Part shown: positions 59,501 to 62,829 of the stretch, piece after piece | Position numbering within the stretch: position 1 is the stretch's first letter | How the letters are laid out: every line of letters begins with the position of its first letter | Assembly: GCA_951804985.1 (NCBI GenBank) | Contig: OX638133.1 | Location: forward strand, 5,352,501 to 5,416,500 | DNA: 64,000 bases | Direction of reading: 5' to 3' | Source of the DNA: Dryomyza anilis | Taxonomy: Eukaryota; Arthropoda; Insecta; Diptera; Dryomyzidae | Notes under the pieces: generated by a model | What the model was told of the DNA's origin: nothing | The model's input: only the letters and a program-made list of their open reading frames with translations | Database searches by the model: none | Translations under genes and position numbers: made by a program

Positions 59501-61198
59501 GTGTTTAAGGAATCCATATTACTAGCATAACCTAGTAAAGAAAACGGGTAATACATTATAATCTGTTGATAAATCTATGCCAATTTTTTAATAAGTTTTA
59601 GACAATTTAATTACTCTTCCAATGGCATATCACATCTTTGAACTCGTGATTTCTTCCTTTTTTAATATGTACGTAAAATGGAAATTTACAAAAATTAAAT
59701 TACAAATTTTGACTTTGTCATTGATTTTCTCAAAAATTCTTAATGATCATCCTAATTTTTTAAAATTTATAATGATAGACCAGTTCCTTCTCAGTATTTT
59801 GTTACCAATCACAAAGAATTTAACCTGGTTAGAAATGCTACAGAAATAATTAAACAGTGGCGGGTCTTGTGATTTGGTGGTTGAAAAAAATTTAATATGT
59901 TTAGAAATATCATCAGAAATTATGTTATTTGATGTTATCATATTACTGATTATAATATATATTTAAATAAATGTTTAAAATTATTTTTCGATTAATTGTC
60001 GAATATTTCGATTTCTTTTTTATTTCAACCACCAAATCACAAGACCCGCCACTGTTTAATTATTTCTGCAGCAAAACTTACCCGTTCAAAATCACTCTAT
60101 TTTGTTATAAAGTACTGGGAATGAACTGGTCTATGATTATAAATTTAAAAAATGGAGTGATCCCTAACGAATATTTGAGAAAATCAATGACAAAGTCAAA
60201 ATTTGTATTTTCATTTTTGAAAATTTCAACTTTACGTATATTTTAAAAAAGGAAGAAATCGTGTAGTTCGAAAATGTGATACACCACTGGAAAGGTAATT
60301 CAATTATCTAAAACATGCGTACAAAATTGATGTTCTTTTTTCAAAAGATTATAAATTATAACCAATTTTATTGACCAGGTTATGTCTGTAATATGCATTT
60401 GTTATCTTAAACTGTGTGCAAAATTTTAAATTTTTTTATTTAATATTTTCTTATAATTTAAGTCATAGAATAACCACCTGTATTATTGACATCGATGAAC
60501 CAAACACCCTGTAAATATATATGCATCTTCCATAACTTTGTCTATTTTTAAAATGAACTTATTTTGAACATAATTGAACGTAAATGATAGTTTTTAATAG
60601 ATCAAATATTTTTTTAAAGTAAATTTTGATTTGTCAAAATATATCATTTCATATTATTAAATAGTCTAAATTAAAACTGTCGAAATCCTTACAAGAAACT
60701 ATATAATTTGTAGATTTTTTATTTTATTTTATATTAGGACTATGACCCATAACTGAATAAAATTATAATCTAGAGTTTTCGTAGTTAGCATTAATTGCTT
60801 CGGTATAATTTAGTCTGAGAGTTATGAGCCAATGATTGTCCTTATATGTTAAACCCATAACCCGAATATTTTAGTATATATATAGTGCATATTTACATAG
60901 CTGACAAATCTAACGTTTACTTGTGCTTTATCCTAAAAGTTAAGTTATGCATTAAGACATAAATATACCTTAACTTGAAATTAGCTTAAATAATTTTTAA
61001 AAAAACTTATAAAATTTCAAAGTAAAACAATAAAATTTCTTAAGAGTTACTCATGGTGTGTTCACCTAAAGGACTTCCACGTGTACCGTAATCCCGTGAT
61101 GGTGAACGATCTACAGTCGGCAATTCCGTGAGCCGTCTTGAACGACCCGGGCTACGAACACCAGAGCTAGTTACAGGATTGTAATCGTCTCGTGACAT
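3897..61198 (-). CDS. brp: Bruchpilot (ELKS/CAST family active-zone scaffold), whole spliced gene, 19 coding exons
   Basis: Known role: Brp forms the T-bar/cytomatrix of fly presynaptic active zones, clusters Ca2+ channels and tethers synaptic vesicles with its C-terminal end. Seen here: reading the minus strand, 19 exons with GT..AG borders join in frame. The segments (5' to 3') are 61198-61066, 57347-57231, 57115-56945, 56220-55964, 55904-55658, 54732-54677, 20341-20252, 18962-18717, 18633-18145, 15869-15753, 10278-10096, 10029-9709, 9384-9196, 8658-6931, 6852-6622, 6557-6115, 6047-5913, 5846-5789 and 3932-3897. The total is 5247 nt, 1748 residues plus TAA. Residues 1-140 are an Arg/Ser/Pro-rich head, about 141-450 match the ELKS/CAST-homologous region, about 450-1450 are almost continuous coiled coil, about 1450-1737 are Gln-rich coiled coil, and the protein ends GPAGFLKSFF. 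The identification rests on recognition of the Drosophila protein order (GSPYYRDMDEP, HSIKTFWSPELKKER, KQTLIARDESIKKLLEML). Exon order and phase agree at every junction. Extra in-frame exons are listed separately. Confidence 0.96.
4062..4408. mobile_element. foldback MITE family M1, copy 1 (full length)
   Basis: A near-palindromic element. The arm AACAGGGACGCTACAAAAGT ... CATTTCATGATGGAAAGATA returns inverted after a central AATTTTAATAATTTCGA loop. The outermost ends read TA-AAGG...CCTT-TA. At the right, the inner terminal repeat is followed by a second copy of the end (CTTTTGTAGCGCTCCTATTG). Other copies lie at 14357, 22488 and 31639. Non-autonomous. The TA target suggests the Tc1/mariner superfamily. 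Confidence 0.8.
4440..5350 (+). pseudogene. decayed Tc1/mariner-type transposase
   Basis: Conceptual plus-strand reading in several frames gives a helix-turn-helix (QQKIARELKIESITISKV, near 4455-4510), then WTKDIEGTRMW-like and KERTYVLVDLSQPHGEEFYT-like parts (4690-4870). Near 5178-5225 there is a diverged PNYPELRP..RYWA block, typical of the last catalytic region of Tc1/mariner transposases. Multiple stops and frameshifts are present, so it is dead. Lies in brp intron 18, opposite to brp. Confidence 0.65.
5684..5740. repeat. hairpin with 24-nt arms
   Basis: GTCATTTGCAAGAAACATTG (5684 on) is mirrored by the segment ending at 5740, with a 9-nt loop and one or two mismatches near the ends. It lies 49 nt downstream of the exon 18 donor on the transcript. 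It could be a MITE terminus or an RNA hairpin. Confidence 0.75.
5789..5846 (-). CDS. brp: brp coding exon 18 (residues 1718-1737)
   Basis: Acceptor ATCCACAG, donor GAC|GTAAGT. It encodes ALKIAQAKVKQAQTQQQQD, followed in the spliced form by AGPAGF. If the donor is not used, the frame runs VSC and stops at 5779-5777, replacing the conserved tip. 58 nt. Confidence 0.94.
5913..6047 (-). CDS. brp: brp coding exon 17 (residues 1673-1718)
   Basis: Acceptor TGCGTAG, donor CA|GTGAGT. It encodes CIKELQNTKEEHKKAATETE and RLLQLVQMSQEEQNAKEKTI, ending MDLQ and a split Gln. 135 nt. The upstream intron is 67 nt. Confidence 0.95.
6115..6557 (-). CDS. brp: brp coding exon 16 (residues 1526-1673), Gln-rich coiled coil
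   Basis: Acceptor CTCCAAAG, donor GGC|GTAAGT read as GC|GTAAGT with a split Ala codon. It starts MANQEQSKQLQTSQQQIQQL, has Gln repeats and the RKQIDNQAKTIESERKIIEE block, then a GGGAAAAGELNKKLMDTQRQ linker. 443 nt. The Gln codons are mainly CAA/CAG mixed, so slippage is not obvious. Confidence 0.96.
6622..6852 (-). CDS. brp: brp coding exon 15 (residues 1449-1525), Gln-rich
   Basis: Acceptor CATTACAG, donor CAG|GTAATA. It starts MMDQHIKEQHKQMQLMQQQI, has Gln runs, then GKELEKVKGELQAACVERDR and FQQQLELLVQELEKSQ. 231 nt, phase 0. Confidence 0.95.
6931..8658 (-). CDS. brp: brp coding exon 14, the largest constitutive exon (residues 873-1448)
   Basis: Acceptor ATTTCAG, donor CAG|GTAAGA. 1728 nt, 576 codons without a break. 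It starts MERDDAVTEVEILKEKLDKA, is a nearly continuous charged heptad coiled coil and includes KDKYEKIENEIQNMETKLHE. Near residue 1387 it is interrupted by a Pro/Ala hinge (GHPVAPAAPAE), and near 1416 by an Ala run (AAGPAAAAAAGGA). It has higher GC3 than the flanks. The long opposite-strand frames over it are codon-bias shadows. Confidence 0.97.
8659..9195 (-). other. brp intron 13, AT-rich, nothing recognised
   Basis: 537 nt of AT-rich sequence between exons 13 and 14. No ORF, repeat family or strong motif was seen. Confidence 0.7.
9196..9384 (-). CDS. brp: brp coding exon 13 (residues 810-872)
   Basis: Acceptor ATGTAG, donor CAG|GTAATT. It encodes MQLARIQKERDQFSDELETL through RYEKSHATQQKLQ. 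189 nt. The initial Met is an internal residue (the fly protein has Val there as I recall), not a start. Confidence 0.96.
9385..9708 (-). other. brp intron 12, nothing recognised
   Basis: 324 nt. It holds a few irregular ACAAT/GAC-rich stretches around 9478-9550, without a clear repeat. Confidence 0.7.
9709..10029 (-). CDS. brp: brp coding exon 12 (residues 703-809)
   Basis: Acceptor TTTGAAAG, donor CAG|GTATAA. It starts AFSEADKIKEEMERTQATLG and ends DTDRIREKLEKTQ. The middle contains the KEKVTYDYDNLQSQLDKALG coiled coil. 321 nt, phase 0. The intron to exon 11 is only 66 nt. Confidence 0.96.
10096..10278 (-). CDS. brp: brp coding exon 11 (residues 642-702)
   Basis: Acceptor CATTTTAG, donor AGG|GTGGGC. 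It encodes SDAERAREEATALQEKLEKS and QGEVYRLKAKLENAQGEQES, ending HADRDR. 183 nt, phase 0. A heptad coiled coil nearly identical to the fly protein. Confidence 0.95.
11913..13676 (+). repeat. dispersed higher-fly repeat family R, copy interrupted by a tandem array
   Basis: It begins ATACCCTACACTATGAGTGA, followed by AGGGTGTATTCAGTTTGGTC. It ends with ACACCCAGAAGGAAG, a GTCGATTTAGCAATGTCCGTC stretch and GGGTATTTATAGTCGGCTTA. Similar ends occur at 32600-32660, 35945-37432 and, inverted, 58080-58140. These blocks resemble low-copy-coded dispersed repeats of Brachycera. The family name is unknown to me. Confidence 0.55.
12851..13296. repeat. tandem array, 3 copies of a 149-bp unit
   Basis: Units start at 12851, 12998 and 13147 (GGTACATGTGTATTTTTATT...). 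Each ends ...CAGCCCCTAATAGCGAAAAA. Units 2 and 3 are nearly identical. Unit 1 lacks 2 bp and has a few substitutions. The high identity implies recent amplification. Confidence 0.95.
14357..14609. mobile_element. foldback MITE family M1, copy 2 (right arm deleted)
   Basis: Ends TA-AAGGGTTTTTCAACAGG and GAAAAACCCTT-TA form good terminal inverted repeats. The inner right arm between CATCATGAAATGG and the distal end is missing compared with 22488-22833. It has a TA target duplication. Confidence 0.8.
15753..15869 (-). CDS. brp: brp coding exon 10 (residues 603-641)
   Basis: Acceptor GGAACAG, donor CAG|GTATAT. It encodes TTFGRSTLTTSQELERAQER and then the ADKASAELRR coiled coil to VTQ. 117 nt, phase 0 at both ends. 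Confidence 0.93.
16731..16769 (-). CDS. brp: candidate brp microexon B, 13 codons (SVQKLMFESGKIS)
   Basis: A pyrimidine-rich CCTTTCAG acceptor and a perfect TCG|GTAAGT donor enclose 39 nt, phase 0 and open, between exons 9 and 10. It could be used instead of or together with microexon A. In the Drosophila cDNA I remember, this junction carries a short insert of unrelated sequence, which suggests that variation here is real. Confidence 0.55.
17894..17920 (-). CDS. brp: candidate brp microexon A, 9 codons (LDEQTTLHK)
   Basis: AGATGCAG acceptor and AAA|GTAAGC donor enclose exactly 27 nt, phase 0 and open. They lie between exons 9 and 10, which are also phase 0 there. Use would insert nine residues in the coiled-coil core at residue 602/603. 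A retained upstream reading from exon 9 would stop, so only splicing makes sense of it. Confidence 0.5.
18145..18633 (-). CDS. brp: brp coding exon 9 (residues 440-602)
   Basis: Acceptor TTTTAG, donor CAG|GTACTC. It encodes IENLEDLLKEKDNQVDMARA, then the GALTSLEEAIGDKEKQMAQL coiled coil, ending LKHDLERSQ. 489 nt, phase 0. The next constitutive exon is 2.3 kb away, with two candidate microexons between. Confidence 0.96.
18717..18962 (-). CDS. brp: brp coding exon 8 (residues 358-439)
   Basis: Acceptor ACCCAG. It encodes DYQRHIAVLKESLCAKEEHY through KDRKISVLQRK. The donor that restores homology is AAG|GTTGAA, which is weak (T at +3, A at +5). Reading on instead gives VEKCTIIKYI and a dead end. 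246 nt. Confidence 0.93.
18963..20251 (-). other. brp intron 7, mostly a MITE
   Basis: 1289 nt. 19146-20010 is a diverged copy of the CACAGAAAA/TCATCAATATGATGA family. The rest is AT-rich with nothing else recognised. Confidence 0.7.
19146..20010 (+). mobile_element. palindromic MITE family M2, copy 1 (diverged ends)
   Basis: It starts CACAAAAAAAAATCATCAAT and ends TCATCAATATGATGTACATT, with poly(A)-like centre 19400-19560 and internal blocks GACAGTTACAAGCGTTCATC and TATGTATTTGTTCATTAATA shared with the copies at 39986, 42636 and 53164. No ORF. Confidence 0.75.
20252..20341 (-). CDS. brp: brp coding exon 7 (residues 328-357)
   Basis: Acceptor CGTAAAG, donor CAG|GTAATC. It encodes LDEFRLEIQRRDQEIMAMAA then KMKTLEEQHQ. 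90 nt, phase 0 at both ends. It matches the fly protein directly after MAQKQ of exon 6, confirming the 34-kb intron. Confidence 0.95.
21953..23409. mobile_element. long-TIR foldback element family F, copy 2, with nested M1 MITE
   Basis: The left arm, ACACTACTCAACAAATCG ... CCATACATCAATTCTATATA, is inverted at the right as TATATAGAATTGATGTATGG ... GGATAGTGTGTT, with TGCATACTCAGTTTTTTC-type sequence inside both arms. An M1 element at 22488-22833 is inserted in it. No transposase. Confidence 0.7.
22488..22833. mobile_element. foldback MITE family M1, copy 3 (full length)
   Basis: TA-AAGG ... CCTT-TA, with complete inverted arms (CAACAGGGACGCTACAAAAG ... and its complement) and the additional duplicated right end. 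It is nested inside the family F element and therefore younger than it. Confidence 0.85.
25451..26461. mobile_element. long-TIR foldback element family F, copy 3
   Basis: Left ATCACTTCTTAACCAA ... CACATATCAATTCTATATAA. Right ATTATATAGAATTGATG (with a small duplication of GAATTGATGTA) then AATCGTGTTGTTTAGTGTAT. The interior is homologous to 21953-23409 without the M1 insertion. Confidence 0.65.
26715..26898 (-). mobile_element. MITE family M3, diverged partial copy
   Basis: It shares TTAATAGGATAAATTATTAT, the TACTATTAAAT core and the right end TTTTTCTGAGTG-TA with the intact copies at 49494-49714 and 62323-62542. The left end has decayed. Confidence 0.6.
28046..29380 (-). CDS. brp: large alternative brp exon, 445 codons, Tyr/Pro/Gln/His-rich disordered region
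   Basis: Acceptor CATTTCAG, preceded by a (CT)n pyrimidine tract at 29401-29418, directly abuts ATG TAC AGT. The frame stays open for 445 codons to a CAA|GTAAGT donor, phase 0 at both ends, in brp orientation inside the 34-kb brp intron. The protein begins MYSNYNLAGSPPLPDIIGQY, has VRRRRYSIAGLPSA near residue 78, SNIENLLNEAHKSISRST near residue 112, Gln-rich middle parts and a His-rich tail (residues about 405-425). It has no coiled-coil pattern, unlike the rest of Brp. It could be a cassette exon between exons 6 and 7, giving about 2193 residues. It could also be the initiating exon of a transcript from an internal promoter (about 1866 residues, with exons 7-19). If the donor is skipped, it reads 14 more codons (VSFKFDVDTLSLDS) to TAA at 28003-28001. 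It is certainly coding. Assignment to brp rather than to a nested gene is likely but unproven. Confidence 0.8.
31639..31900. mobile_element. foldback MITE family M1, copy 4 (right arm deleted, ends diverged)
   Basis: CAACAGGGGCGCTACAAAAG through CATCATGAAATGG, then directly the distal right end AAAACTTTTGTAGCGCTCTT and AAAACCCGT-TA. Same deletion class as copy 2. Confidence 0.75.
31923..32040. mobile_element. small hairpin element (18-bp perfect outer arms)
   Basis: TCATAGACTATTTAAAAT at 31923-31940 is exactly inverted at 32023-32040. An inner pair TCAGCTTTTTGACAT / ATGTCAAAAAAGCTGA follows. A 118-bp near-palindrome, 23 bp from M1 copy 4. No clear target duplication was seen. Confidence 0.7.
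32993..33068. repeat. tandem duplication of a 38-bp unit
   Basis: AAGATTTCGACGATTGCCGT...AATCACTAT occurs twice back to back (32993-33030, 33031-33068). A third, diverged copy lies at about 32803-32841. Confidence 0.9.
34040..34330. mobile_element. foldback element family F2, copy 1
   Basis: Arms around a centre near 34180: AAAGCACCTTTCGATTGGCA (34110s) and TGCCAATCGATAGGTGCTTT (34210s). Outer arms are TATAACTTTTCATGGTTATA... versus ...TACCAATAAAAAGTTATGGC. Non-coding. Confidence 0.7.
35528..35566. repeat. (GA)n microsatellite, GAGA-like
   Basis: GAGAGACAG followed by about 13 AG units. It could bind GAGA factor. A minus-strand frame at 35440-35237 with ATG context AAAAGAATG starts about 90 nt downstream, but it has no support as a gene. 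Confidence 0.8.
35969..36196. mobile_element. 228-bp MITE with GGGGGGTTACTATGTA termini
   Basis: GGGGGGTTACTATGTAATGC and the right end GCAATACATAGTAACCCCCC form about 30-bp terminal inverted repeats (continuing GATTCGAAAGT / ACTTTCGAATC). It splits the R repeat, whose uninterrupted form reads TATTCAGTTTGGTC elsewhere, so the insertion point is visible. Confidence 0.8.
36750..37260. mobile_element. foldback element family F2, copy 2 (longer, with partial duplication)
   Basis: TTAAAGCACCTATCGATTGG (37020s) and the inverted GATGCCAATCGATAGTTGCT (37118-37138), outer TTTTGCCATA / TTATTGCAAAAAAACG. A partial extra left arm with GCACCTACCGATAATATTTT lies at 36840-36870. Confidence 0.65.
38206..38460 (-). 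CDS. possible coding exon with a membrane segment, unassigned
   Basis: A 255-nt (85-codon) open stretch between ACATAG and an AAG|GTAGTA donor, phase 0, reading ...KRTVAQKESHSVRFVDTVAA then VWIVTAVVVCCVLLIHF, a hydrophobic run able to span a membrane. Its third positions are C/G-rich, unlike the surroundings. Against it: no upstream ATG, a poor pyrimidine tract before the acceptor, and a plus-strand frame (ATG at 38286, Ser/Thr/Ala-rich) that is also open. It may be an exon of an unrecognised nested transcript, or an accidental frame in a GC-richer transcribed region. Confidence 0.25.
39080..39640. promoter_or_regulatory. GC-rich island with GAGA and Inr-like motifs, candidate internal promoter
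   Basis: A local jump in GC content, with CG dinucleotides (ACGACGACGTCGTT near 39139), GAGA runs (39575-39595), a (CA)n run (39236-39252) and an Inr-like CTCAGTTTTCAG at about 39288 on the plus strand. It lies 10 kb upstream (brp sense) of the 445-codon exon that begins with ATG. That fits a start site for a shorter-N-terminus brp transcript, but the direction is not settled. Confidence 0.35.
39986..40834 (+). mobile_element. palindromic MITE family M2, copy 2
   Basis: TA-CACAAAAAAAATTATCATTA ... ATTTTTTTTCTGTG-TA with TA duplication (39984-85, 40835-36). Many TCATCAATATGATGA-like palindromes. Central A/T homopolymer region 40140-40400. Confidence 0.85.
40835..41055 (+). repeat. tandem duplication of the right end of M2 copy 2
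   Basis: GATGTACATATATGTTGTAT ... GGTTCTTCGGAACGGAATTC repeats 40615-40830 almost exactly, with a few changes (CACATACAG, AAGCTTTCATC). It directly abuts the element. Confidence 0.85.
41056..42635 (-). other. intronic segment, GC-richer patch at 41570-41960
   Basis: The patch lacks an ORF but has ordered, non-AT-rich sequence with CACGTCACGTCACGTC and TGACGTA (CRE-like) motifs. This is the look of a conserved intronic enhancer. The rest is AT-rich. Confidence 0.35.
42636..43340 (-). mobile_element. palindromic MITE family M2, copy 3 (inverted)
   Basis: TA-CACAAAAAAAAATGTTCATC ... TTGATGAATTCTTTCTGTG-TA, in opposite orientation to copy 2. Internal TATGTACATCATATTGAAGA and a central poly(T)/poly(A) tract at 43020-43160. 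Confidence 0.85.
43343..45236 (-). other. intronic AT-rich segment, nothing recognised
   Basis: Short open frames on both strands (for example 43572-43922 minus) are Tyr/Asn/Ile-rich and lack coding bias. No repeat family member was seen. Confidence 0.6.
45245..46043. mobile_element. hAT-like non-autonomous element, 799 bp, 8-bp target duplication
   Basis: TAGACATCTGCACAAATGCA at the left and CATACATTTGTACAGATGTCTA-type right end (46022-46043) are inverted repeats. They are flanked on both sides by ATGTATAT (45237-45244, 46044-46051). An exact 8-bp duplication is the hAT hallmark. No transposase frame was recognised. Confidence 0.8.
47091..47138 (-). CDS. brp: candidate brp cassette exon, 16 codons
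   Basis: Between CCATTCTAG and a strong GGG|GTAAGT donor lie exactly 48 open nucleotides in phase 0, reading INLEQEIKKIAQEDKG. This is an amphipathic charged peptide like the surrounding coiled coil. Insertion between exons 6 and 7 would keep the frame. I do not recall this exon from Drosophila. The call rests on splice sites, phase and composition only. Confidence 0.5.
47690..48540. mobile_element. candidate foldback element with GGTAAAGTGGGA ends
   Basis: GGGGAGCCTAGGGTAAAGTG at the left and CCCACTTTACCTCAGAAAAT ... CCCATTTTAGCCCC at the right are inverted. A further GTGGTAAAGTGGGATACTTC lies at 47898. Boundaries are approximate. Confidence 0.45.
48750..48965 (+). mobile_element. M2-related fragment
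   Basis: TA-CACAGGAAAAAGTTCATAC, then three GAATTTGTTCATCAATTTTA-type repeats and GAACGCATTCATAATATTTA. Right end not found, followed by A/T homopolymers. Confidence 0.55.
49494..49714 (+). mobile_element. MITE family M3, intact copy, 221 bp
   Basis: TA-CACCCAGAAAAAAATTCC ... TATTTTTTTCTGGGTG-TA: perfect 14-bp inverted ends with TA duplication. Nearly identical, in the other orientation, to 62323-62542. Confidence 0.92.
51200..51640. mobile_element. diverged copy of the inner part of the 59.5-kb foldback element
   Basis: AAACTGGCGGGTCTTGGGAC and GGTGGTTGAAAT on the left are mirrored by TTTCAACCACCAAATC..AAGACCC on the right (51460-51485), followed by TTTAATTATTTCTGCAGC and GAACTGGTCTATCATTATAA, as at 60040-60145. 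Confidence 0.7.
53164..53715 (+). mobile_element. palindromic MITE family M2, copy 4
   Basis: TA-CACAGAAAAAAATCATCAAT ... AAATTTCTGTG-TA, 552 bp with TA duplication (53162-63, 53716-17). It is the best copy for the true ends. Confidence 0.9.
54677..54732 (-). CDS. brp: brp coding exon 6, short (residues 309-327)
   Basis: Acceptor CATTAAAG, donor CAG|GTAAAT. It encodes KEEERQMFQQMQAMAQKQ, completing the Gly codon split from exon 5. It ends in phase 0 and is the upstream partner for the 34-kb intron and for the alternative phase-0 exons inside it. Confidence 0.95.
54733..55657 (-). other. brp intron 5
   Basis: 925 nt. It contains a GC-richer block at 54955-55260 (TTGAGCGCTTGCATATGAGC, GTGCTCGGAGTAGCGAGC) of unknown nature, possibly a decayed repeat. 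No exon signal. Confidence 0.5.
55658..55904 (-). CDS. brp: brp coding exon 5 (residues 227-309)
   Basis: Acceptor CTATTAG, donor ATGG|GTGAGT. It starts KQAMLVRQLEEELRMRMRQP and contains KDLECRVETQKQTLIARDES, a strongly conserved ELKS-family coiled coil. The intron to exon 4 is only 59 nt (55905-55963). Confidence 0.97.
55964..56220 (-). CDS. brp: brp coding exon 4 (residues 141-226), start of ELKS homology
   Basis: Acceptor TTAATAG and donor CAG|GTAAAA. It encodes GYSAGMPNTDRAYLGDLQHQ and on through HSIKTFWSPELKKERALRKE to SNENQ. The FWSPELKKER block is a signature of the ELKS/CAST/ERC family, shared with vertebrate ERC proteins. 257 nt. Confidence 0.97.
56266..56864. mobile_element. hAT MITE, 599 bp, with AGC/CAG-like interior and 8-bp target duplication
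   Basis: CAGGGTTTAAATTGCTG at the left and TTTTTGAAACCCTG at the right, flanked by ATTAAGAC at 56258-56265 and 56865-56872. The CAGGG..CCCTG ends and exact 8-bp duplication are classic hAT. The interior is a scrambled run of GCAGCAGTAG / ACTGCTGCT-like triplets. It makes up most of brp intron 3 (56221-56944, 724 nt). Confidence 0.9.
56945..57115 (-). CDS. brp: brp coding exon 3 (residues 84-141)
   Basis: Acceptor ATGTAG and donor TTAG|GTAAAG. It encodes RTRYQSLDRGGLVDAHDREF followed by an Arg/Asp-rich stretch (IPIREPRDRSRDRSLERG) and LYLEDELYGRSARQSP. It is the disordered, basic N-terminal head of Brp. 171 nt, phase 2 to phase 1. Confidence 0.95.
57231..57347 (-). CDS. brp: brp coding exon 2 (residues 45-84), contains second start MGSPYYRD
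   Basis: Acceptor TTACAG, then CA completing an Ala codon, then ATG at 57345-57343 starting MGSPYYRDMDEPTSPAGAGH and running to MSHAMDYP. The donor is AA|GTAATT. The sequence matches the start of the Drosophila protein. The exon can therefore serve either as an internal exon in the long form or as the initiating exon of a 1703-residue form. Confidence 0.95.
57766..58004. repeat. tandem duplication, unit about 131 bp
   Basis: CCGATTAATAAACGATTTCT starts both units (57766, 57897). Both contain TTTTATAGATATGAATTATA and end GATGATTATCTGA. The units differ in the middle. Confidence 0.85.
59494..60514. mobile_element. 1.0-kb foldback element with TTACAGGGTGTTT ends
   Basis: TTACAGGGTGTTTAAGGAAT at the left and CAAACACCCTGTAA at the right. 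The arms pair over most of their length (GATTTCTTCCTTTTTTA with AAAAAAGGAAGAAATC, AATTACTCTTCCAATGG with CCACTGGAAAGGTAATT). An inner palindrome has arms GGCGGGTCTTGTGATTTGGT and ACCAAATCACAAGACCCGCC. No transposase. Confidence 0.85.
61066..61198 (-). CDS. brp: brp coding exon 1 (N-terminal extension, residues 1-44)
   Basis: ATG at 61198-61196 is preceded in frame by TAA at 61213-61211, so no earlier in-frame start exists in this exon. It encodes MSRDDYNPVTSS... then an Arg/Ser-rich stretch (PGRSRRLTEL). It ends with one base of a split codon at a GTGAAC donor. This extends the protein 45 residues upstream of the MGSPYYRD start I remember for Drosophila, which falls at the beginning of the next exon. 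Confidence 0.85.
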
Positions 61199-61240
61199 AA
61201 TATGCCGCGGTTAGTCCGCGGTTGGCTTTCGGCACACGTT
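61199..61240 (-). other. brp: brp 5' UTR part of exon 1 (candidate)
   Basis: A plausible acceptor (TTTATAG) at 61242-61241 would begin the exon 42 nt before the ATG, which implies at least one further non-coding 5' exon beyond the window. The in-frame TAA at 61213-61211 shows this part is untranslated. The tract upstream of the AG is T-rich. The promoter itself is not seen. Confidence 0.5.
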
Positions 61241-62322
61241 CTATAAACAAAATGGTTTTTTGTGCGTTTTTTTTTTGATTTTTATTTTACTGATTTCCTA
61301 TTTTTTTATGTTATTTCGTGTTTTTCTAGTATTTGTATGACACGATAATAATCTGTAAATGTACAAAAAAAAGAAAAGAAGTAAACGACACGACAACAAT
61401 AGTGCTTGAAATGTATCAGGAAAAAACAAAATAAAACCATTAACTCTTCGTTTGAACCGTGAGCTCCAATTTGTAGGAACTTTTCAACAATTCAGTCATT
61501 TAATGGCTAAGGTTAATTATTAAATGTCACTCATGATATTAATTATGTATGAGTACATGTTAAGCTAACCTCCAATTAAGGTATTATTATTATTTTTAGT
61601 TTTATATGGAGGGGGTGGTTAAATGTTCAATATCCATGCTCATTCATTGGACTATAATTTCATTGATTTTATGCGCATGCTACACAAGTAGTTTATACGA
61701 ATGATGTAGGTTACTGAACTACACTACCTAGTAGATTATCGTCATATTGGCTGCTGCTATTAAATATATATAAAAATTCCCTGGTGCTATGCTTTATTTT
61801 TATTATTAAATATGGCTGACACCGTTGGTTTGGCTGTTACCAAACATTGTGGTACTGTTCTAATATTTGTTTTTGGTTCAGTACCTTTTCTACCATATAG
61901 TTAGAATAGGTAGAACACTCGTTTATGAATTTTAATATTTAACAAGTTGTCATACTTGTCAAATGACCTTTTGACCTACAAGGCAAGCGACGCTATATAA
62001 CACAATAGGCTGAATGCATTCACCGGCTTAGTTTGCAGTATAATCGCAATATTACACAGACAACTTATGAGCAGTTTATGAAATTATATAACTTTTAAGA
62101 TGCTCTTGTCTGAACGATATGTACATATCTTCAGAGTTTAGTATTTTGTAAACGAAACATATTTTTAATAACAAAAACTTTTGACATGTTCAGTAATAAT
62201 CCTATTAATATAATAAATCTGTTTGTTCGTTTGTACGTTTGTTCCGCTTCTCCGTCTAAACGGCTGGTCCGATTTTCTTGAAATTTTTACCACAGATGCA
62301 GTATGGTCTGGAAGAAATGATA

Positions 62323-62542
62323 CACCCAGAAAAAAATATTATATAAATAATAGTTTTTTACTATTAAAAATATTCAATAGGATAAATTATTATTTTAATC
62401 GGAAAATACCATTAAATACTAGAAAATACCATGACATTGCCATTGAGTTTATATGAAAATTTATATTTTTTGTATACTATTAAATCAATAATTCTCCTAT
62501 TGACCAATTTTAATGGGATTTGAGGGAATTTTTTTCTGGGTG
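62323..62542 (-). mobile_element. MITE family M3, intact copy, 220 bp
   Basis: TA-CACCCAGAAAAAAATATT ... ATTTTTTTCTGGGTG-TA. It is the reverse-orientation twin of 49494-49714, inserted in a low-complexity block that includes TCCGTCTAAACGGCTGGTCC (62251-62270). Confidence 0.92.
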
Positions 62543-62829
62543 TAGGCTATATATGGGCGGGATTGGACAAAGAGGCGTGGCTCCTCCCATACAACCTAAA
62601 CTTTCAAAACGATATAACTCGGCACTTTCACCAGCTACGAACATGAAACAAAAAACACAAATACAAAAAAAAAAATTAAAAGCAAAAACACAAAAGCAAA
62701 AGCACAAAACAAAATCAAAAATGCAAAAACTAAAGCAATAACATAAAACAGAAATCCAAACTAAAGGAAAAACAAAAAAAAATGAAAAAAAAATAAAAAC
62801 AAAATCAAAAAAAGCAAAAAAAAAATGTT

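Larger units (their letters stand above)
57348..61065 (-). other. brp intron 1, repeat-bearing
   Basis: 3718 nt. A 131-bp tandem duplication (57766-58004), an inverted fragment of repeat R (58080-58140) and a 1-kb foldback (59494-60514). The rest is AT-rich, without coding signal. A promoter for the MGSPYYRD form could lie here but none is evident. Confidence 0.6.
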
